Part shown: piece by piece, positions 34,293 through 37,158 of the stretch | How positions within the stretch are numbered: position 1 is the first letter of the stretch | Layout: each line of letters opens with the position of its first letter | Assembly: GCA_051649785.1 (NCBI GenBank) | Contig: JBOFHT010000098.1 | Location: 1 to 37,158 of the forward strand | Origin: JBOFHT01 sp051649785 | GTDB lineage: Archaea > Methanobacteriota > Methanobacteria > Methanobacteriales > Methanobacteriaceae | Direction of reading: 5' to 3' | DNA length: 37,158 bases | Made by a program: the position numbers and the translations under genes | The notes under the pieces: generated by a model | Told to the model about the DNA's origin: nothing | Databases searched by the model: none | Seen by the model: only the letters and a program-made list of their open reading frames with translations

Positions 34293-35516
34293 TTAAATAA
34301 ATTTTTTATATCTTTCTCCAATTCTAGCTGAATCAACAGAATAAACCTCCATTTCTGGAATGATTACTCTAACAACATCAATTCCTAACTCTTCTCTTTT
34401 TAAATCTGTAAACAATACATTTTTAATATTATTTGTATTTAATTCTTTAACACAGGTATTAATATCTTTTTTAAATGAATTGGAACTCCTGTTTTTAATT
34501 TCAGTTAACCCAATACAATTTTCAGAAGTATAATCTTCAAAATAATGTTTATTTATTTTTTTCATTCTTTCATAGCCTGCTTTTCTCATAAAAACAGCAC
34601 GAACTGTATCTTCACGAGTTCCATGTATTTGTGTAGCTCTACTTTGAGCAACTTCCGTTAATGCTCTAAGAACTGCTATTTCTGGATTTAGATGTGTTCC
34701 CACACCTAATGTTAATAATGCGGGATCTTTTAAAATATTATCATCAGCACTAGCAGCTATTGTAGGTATTTTAATGTCTGCAGTTAAATCCATTAACTTT
34801 ATCTTAATTCCAGCTTCTTTAAATTTATTTAAAATATCTTTTATTAATGGATTTTCGATATTGTCAGTGTTTTCGACTGATATCTGCTTTTTATTAGATT
34901 TTGTAAGTTCAAATATGCTCCAAGCATCTCTTTCAATAACTTCAAAAATTCCATGTAAAACTGCTTCTTCAATTATATTTCCAGAAGCAAGTCCATTAGT
35001 ATTTGATTTAAATAAGTAATTATTAGTTTCACTTATAAATGGGTGGAAAACAGCATTTTCTGGAACTAAAACCTCTTCTCCAGTAGAAATATCTGTTGAT
35101 GATGCCCATTCAATATTTAAATTCTCTAAATTTTCACTAGTTGCTAAATTTTTATCTAAAACTAGTTTTTCAGGATTTATTGCATTTTCTAGTTGGCTAT
35201 AGCTACTAATAATGTTTTTATCACTATCAAACTTATTTTTTTCAGCAGAATATCTTTCAAAGCCTTCCATCATAGCCGAAGCTTTTGCTTGTTCAATGCT
35301 AGCTCCTTTGCCAGCATATATACTCACAGCACCTTCTTGTGCACTGGGCCTAATAGCTGAATATACTGGAATTCCAACTCTGTCTAAACCACTTATTTTA
35401 GTTATTCTAGTTATTCCAGCTATTTTTAGCTTTTTTTCTAATCTCTTTATAGTTTCATTAGGATCTAAGCTTCTATAGGCACATTCAAAATAATTAACTG
35501 GAACATCTGAAAACAT
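34293..35516 (-). CDS. ycaO: YcaO-domain protein, thioamide-forming ATP-dependent cyclodehydratase family
   Basis: This 407-residue YcaO activates peptide backbone amides by phosphorylation. With TfuA it is expected to make the active-site thioglycine of methyl-coenzyme M reductase. ATP/Mg motifs are visible: AKASAMMEGFERYSAE (Ser80, Glu84, Glu87) and EEAVLHGIFEVIERDA (Glu184, Glu192, Glu195). EVAQSRATQIHGTRED follows in the C-terminal half. The C-terminus has VRVIIPEMEVYSVD. GGTGTA precedes the ATG. The order YcaO then TfuA then LarE-like on one strand supports a sulfur-modification operon. Confidence 0.92.
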   Translation of the reverse strand: MFSDVPVNYFECAYRSLDPNETIKRLEKKLKIAGITRITKISGLDRVGIPVYSAIRPSAQEGAVSIYAGKGASIEQAKASAMMEGFERYSAEKNKFDSDKNIISSYSQLENAINPEKLVLDKNLATSENLENLNIEWASSTDISTGEEVLVPENAVFHPFISETNNYLFKSNTNGLASGNIIEEAVLHGIFEVIERDAWSIFELTKSNKKQISVENTDNIENPLIKDILNKFKEAGIKIKLMDLTADIKIPTIAASADDNILKDPALLTLGVGTHLNPEIAVLRALTEVAQSRATQIHGTREDTVRAVFMRKAGYERMKKINKHYFEDYTSENCIGLTEIKNRSSNSFKKDINTCVKELNTNNIKNVLFTDLKREELGIDVVRVIIPEMEVYSVDSARIGERYKKFI

Positions 35517-35569
35517 AGCTACACCAAAATATTAAATAAATTTATTAAGTCCTACTTATTAATTTAACC

Positions 35570-35592
35570 ATTAACTTAATCACTAAGTTAAT
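35570..35592. repeat. Perfect 9-bp hairpin between the protease and ycaO genes
   Basis: ATTAACTTA (35570-35578) and TAAGTTAAT (35584-35592) are exact reverse complements around ATCAC. It lies in the 102-nt gap after the site-2 protease gene on the - strand. It could set relative expression of the protease and ycaO. Confidence 0.55.
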
Positions 35593-35618
35593 TTATTAAA
35601 AATAAATATTAAAACTAT

Positions 35619-36236
35619 TTATAGGAATAATCCACCTGCCATCGAATAAAAGGTCATAGCTCCAGCTACTAAAGCTGCTGTTAGCCATATTATTGGATTC
35701 CACCTAAATATTTTAGCCCCATCTAATACACTAAATGGAATAAGATTAAATAAAGCTAAGAAACTGTTAATTGAAAATCCTAATGCAAATATTTGATATA
35801 AAAATGTTGAATAATCAATTCCTAAAGTAGGGCTTATAACTACTAAAACTAAGAATATTAAAGCTAATAAAATATTAATAGCTGGACCTGCAAGTGATAT
35901 TATACCATTTTGCCTATCATCCATATACTGACCATAAATATGAACTGCTCCTGGTGCTGCAAATATAAATCCAAAATAGGAGGATATTAATGCAATAAAT
36001 AATCCAGGAACCCATAATTTATATTCTGCCCAGTAACCATAGTTCATTGCTGCTATTTTATGGGCAACTTCATGTAAAATAAATCCTAAGCCTACTCCCA
36101 CCATTACTATTGGGATTACAAAGATTATCATATCTATATTTCCTCTTGTGAATAAAATAGCAAATGCTAGAGAAATTACAAGAAATGATATAAATAATTC
36201 CATTAGTTCATTAATAGTAAATTTAAATTTCATCAT
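35619..36236 (-). CDS. Site-2 protease family (M50) membrane metalloprotease
   Basis: This protein has about 205 residues and five or six transmembrane segments. The zinc motif HEVAH (His55, Glu56, His59 from the ATG at 36236) sits in a membrane helix. The second family motif appears as FNLIPFSVLDG, providing the third Asp ligand. AGPAINILLA is also typical of the short archaeal S2P. An upstream in-frame TTG (36257) exists, but a TATA box places transcription start at the ATG, so I use 36236. It heads the likely ycaO-tfuA-larE-like operon; whether it functions with them is unknown. Confidence 0.87.
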   Translation of the reverse strand: MMKFKFTINELMELFISFLVISLAFAILFTRGNIDMIIFVIPIVMVGVGLGFILHEVAHKIAAMNYGYWAEYKLWVPGLFIALISSYFGFIFAAPGAVHIYGQYMDDRQNGIISLAGPAINILLALIFLVLVVISPTLGIDYSTFLYQIFALGFSINSFLALFNLIPFSVLDGAKIFRWNPIIWLTAALVAGAMTFYSMAGGLFL

Positions 36237-36259
36237 AGTTATTAATCTAGTTAACAATG

Positions 36260-36272
36260 TTTATAAATTTTG
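36260..36272 (-). promoter_or_regulatory. Candidate BRE/TATA promoter for a leaderless transcript
   Basis: On the - strand GCAAAA is followed by TTTATAAA (36267-36260), a BRE/TATA pair. The centre is about 27 nt upstream of ATG 36236, the spacing expected for transcription beginning at or next to that codon. No Shine-Dalgarno site is present. This would be the promoter of the protease-YcaO-TfuA-LarE unit. Confidence 0.5.
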
Positions 36273-36489
36273 CCAAAGAGGAGCTGGAAACTAATAATTT
36301 ATAAAATATGATTTTCATAATTATAAATATTAATACTATAAATAGAAGTGCTAAGTAATGACAAATATAATAACAAATATAATTGTAAATTATTGAACTA
36401 CAAATTGAATTGCAATAATTATTATAATTATTATAATTTTAATTTTAATTTATGATAATTACTAAAATAAATATAATGGAGGTCTTATT

Positions 36490-37158
36490 TTGAATTCACA
36501 GATAAACTCACTTATTAATAAAATTAATAGTGAGAACTTTGATTGTATGATTCTTTCTCAAAACACTAATATTTTTTATATATCTGGAGTTTTTCCAAGC
36601 TCAACTGCCTTTTTACTTTTAAAAGATAATCCAATTCTTTTTGTATCGAAGATGGATATAGAATTAGCTAAAAATGCTATTGGTAACAATAATTGTGGTA
36701 TTATCAATAATAGTGCTAGGGGTAGTAGGGATAGTGATAGTAGGGGGGATAATACTAATAATAAATGTAATATTGAGCTCAGGGAACTTAAATCTATTTA
36801 TGATATTAAAAATACAATAGAAAGTGAAAAAATTAATAATGTTGCTATTGAAGAGTCATTAACTATTGGGACCTATAAAAAACTTAAAGGAAACTTTAAT
36901 TTAGCTACTACTAAGTTAATTAATAATGTGAGAATGATTAAATCAAAAGAAGAGCTATTAAATATTGAAAAAGCATTAAATATAGCTAGCGAATCATTTA
37001 TTGAATTATGTGATAGCTTAATGGATTATAATTCTAATTTTAGTTCTAAAGAAGGGCAAATATCTGAAAAGACTATTGCTTATGAATTAGTTAATAATAT
37101 GGGGATTAATGGGGCTGAAAAAGAATCTTTTGATACTATTGTTGCTATTGGTTCTAAA
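36490..37158 (+). CDS. M24 family (Xaa-Pro dipeptidase-like) peptidase, N-terminal part
   Basis: The visible 223 codons run off the right edge. The N-terminal creatinase-like domain is clear (FDCMILSQNTNIFYISGVFPSS, later VRMIKSKEELLNIEKA), and the start of the catalytic pita-bread domain follows (ESFDTIVAIGSK). The metal ligands lie beyond the window. Start is TTG 36490, fixed by GGAGG at 36478-36482; the ATG at 36476 runs into a stop after five codons. Codons about 67-94 form an Asn/Ser/Arg-rich insert (36688-36771). It is divergent from the site-2 protease. Confidence 0.85.
   Translation, partial: MNSQINSLINKINSENFDCMILSQNTNIFYISGVFPSSTAFLLLKDNPILFVSKMDIELAKNAIGNNNCGIINNSARGSRDSDSRGDNTNNKCNIELRELKSIYDIKNTIESEKINNVAIEESLTIGTYKKLKGNFNLATTKLINNVRMIKSKEELLNIEKALNIASESFIELCDSLMDYNSNFSSKEGQISEKTIAYELVNNMGINGAEKESFDTIVAIGSK

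Overview
The window is AT-rich archaeal DNA. The genes point to a pseudomurein-walled methanogen of the Methanobacteriales, most likely a Methanobrevibacter-type gut species; this is inferred from gene content and not tested by a search. Supporting signs are split RNA polymerase A'/A'' genes, archaeal EF-2 and EF-1A, archaeal-type NusA and L30e, a UPF0146 protein, a TfuA/YcaO pair of the kind linked to thioglycine in methyl-coenzyme M reductase, and large beta-helix adhesin-like proteins. Most genes have GGAGG or GGTGAT Shine-Dalgarno sites, and several start with GTG or TTG.

Positions 1-16553 (+ strand) hold the transcription/translation cluster: the end of rpoA1, then rpoA2, rpl30e, nusA, rpsL, rpsG, EF-2, EF-1A and rps10. 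This order is strongly conserved in Euryarchaeota. Here it is split between nusA and rpsL by about 7 kb carrying two large secreted beta-helix genes. The first of these ends in a transglutaminase-like domain. Degenerate copies of the nusA 3' end lie on both sides of the two genes (4247-4315 and 10412-10495), together with related hairpins, so the insert looks like a recombination or integration scar. The first adhesin gene also has a T7 tract that separates a well-placed ATG and Shine-Dalgarno site from the rest of the frame.

Positions 16730-22177 carry tRNA-Ser(UGA), a UPF0146 protein, a calcium-type P-type ATPase, a CobK/CbiJ-like cobamide reductase and a RimI-like acetyltransferase. A cysteine-rich iron-sulfur protein lies on the - strand (22283-23143). 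carA and carB (carbamoyl-phosphate synthase) follow. After carB comes a strongly structured 100-nt element (28305-28405), then an amidohydrolase, a UspA protein, a four-CBS protein and an unrecognised acidic-N-terminal protein.

On the - strand, 36257-32277 reads site-2 protease, YcaO, TfuA and a LarE-like sulfur transferase as one likely operon behind a leaderless promoter. YcaO/TfuA activate a peptide backbone for thioamidation, and the LarE-like enzyme is a plausible sulfur-handling partner. A truncated M24 Xaa-Pro-type peptidase begins divergently and runs off the window.

Two themes cut across the window. Six unrelated conserved proteins carry Asn/Ser-rich low-complexity inserts encoded by AAT/AGT runs. 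Several intergenic regions hold direct repeats (60 bp, 75 bp, GTA microsatellite).
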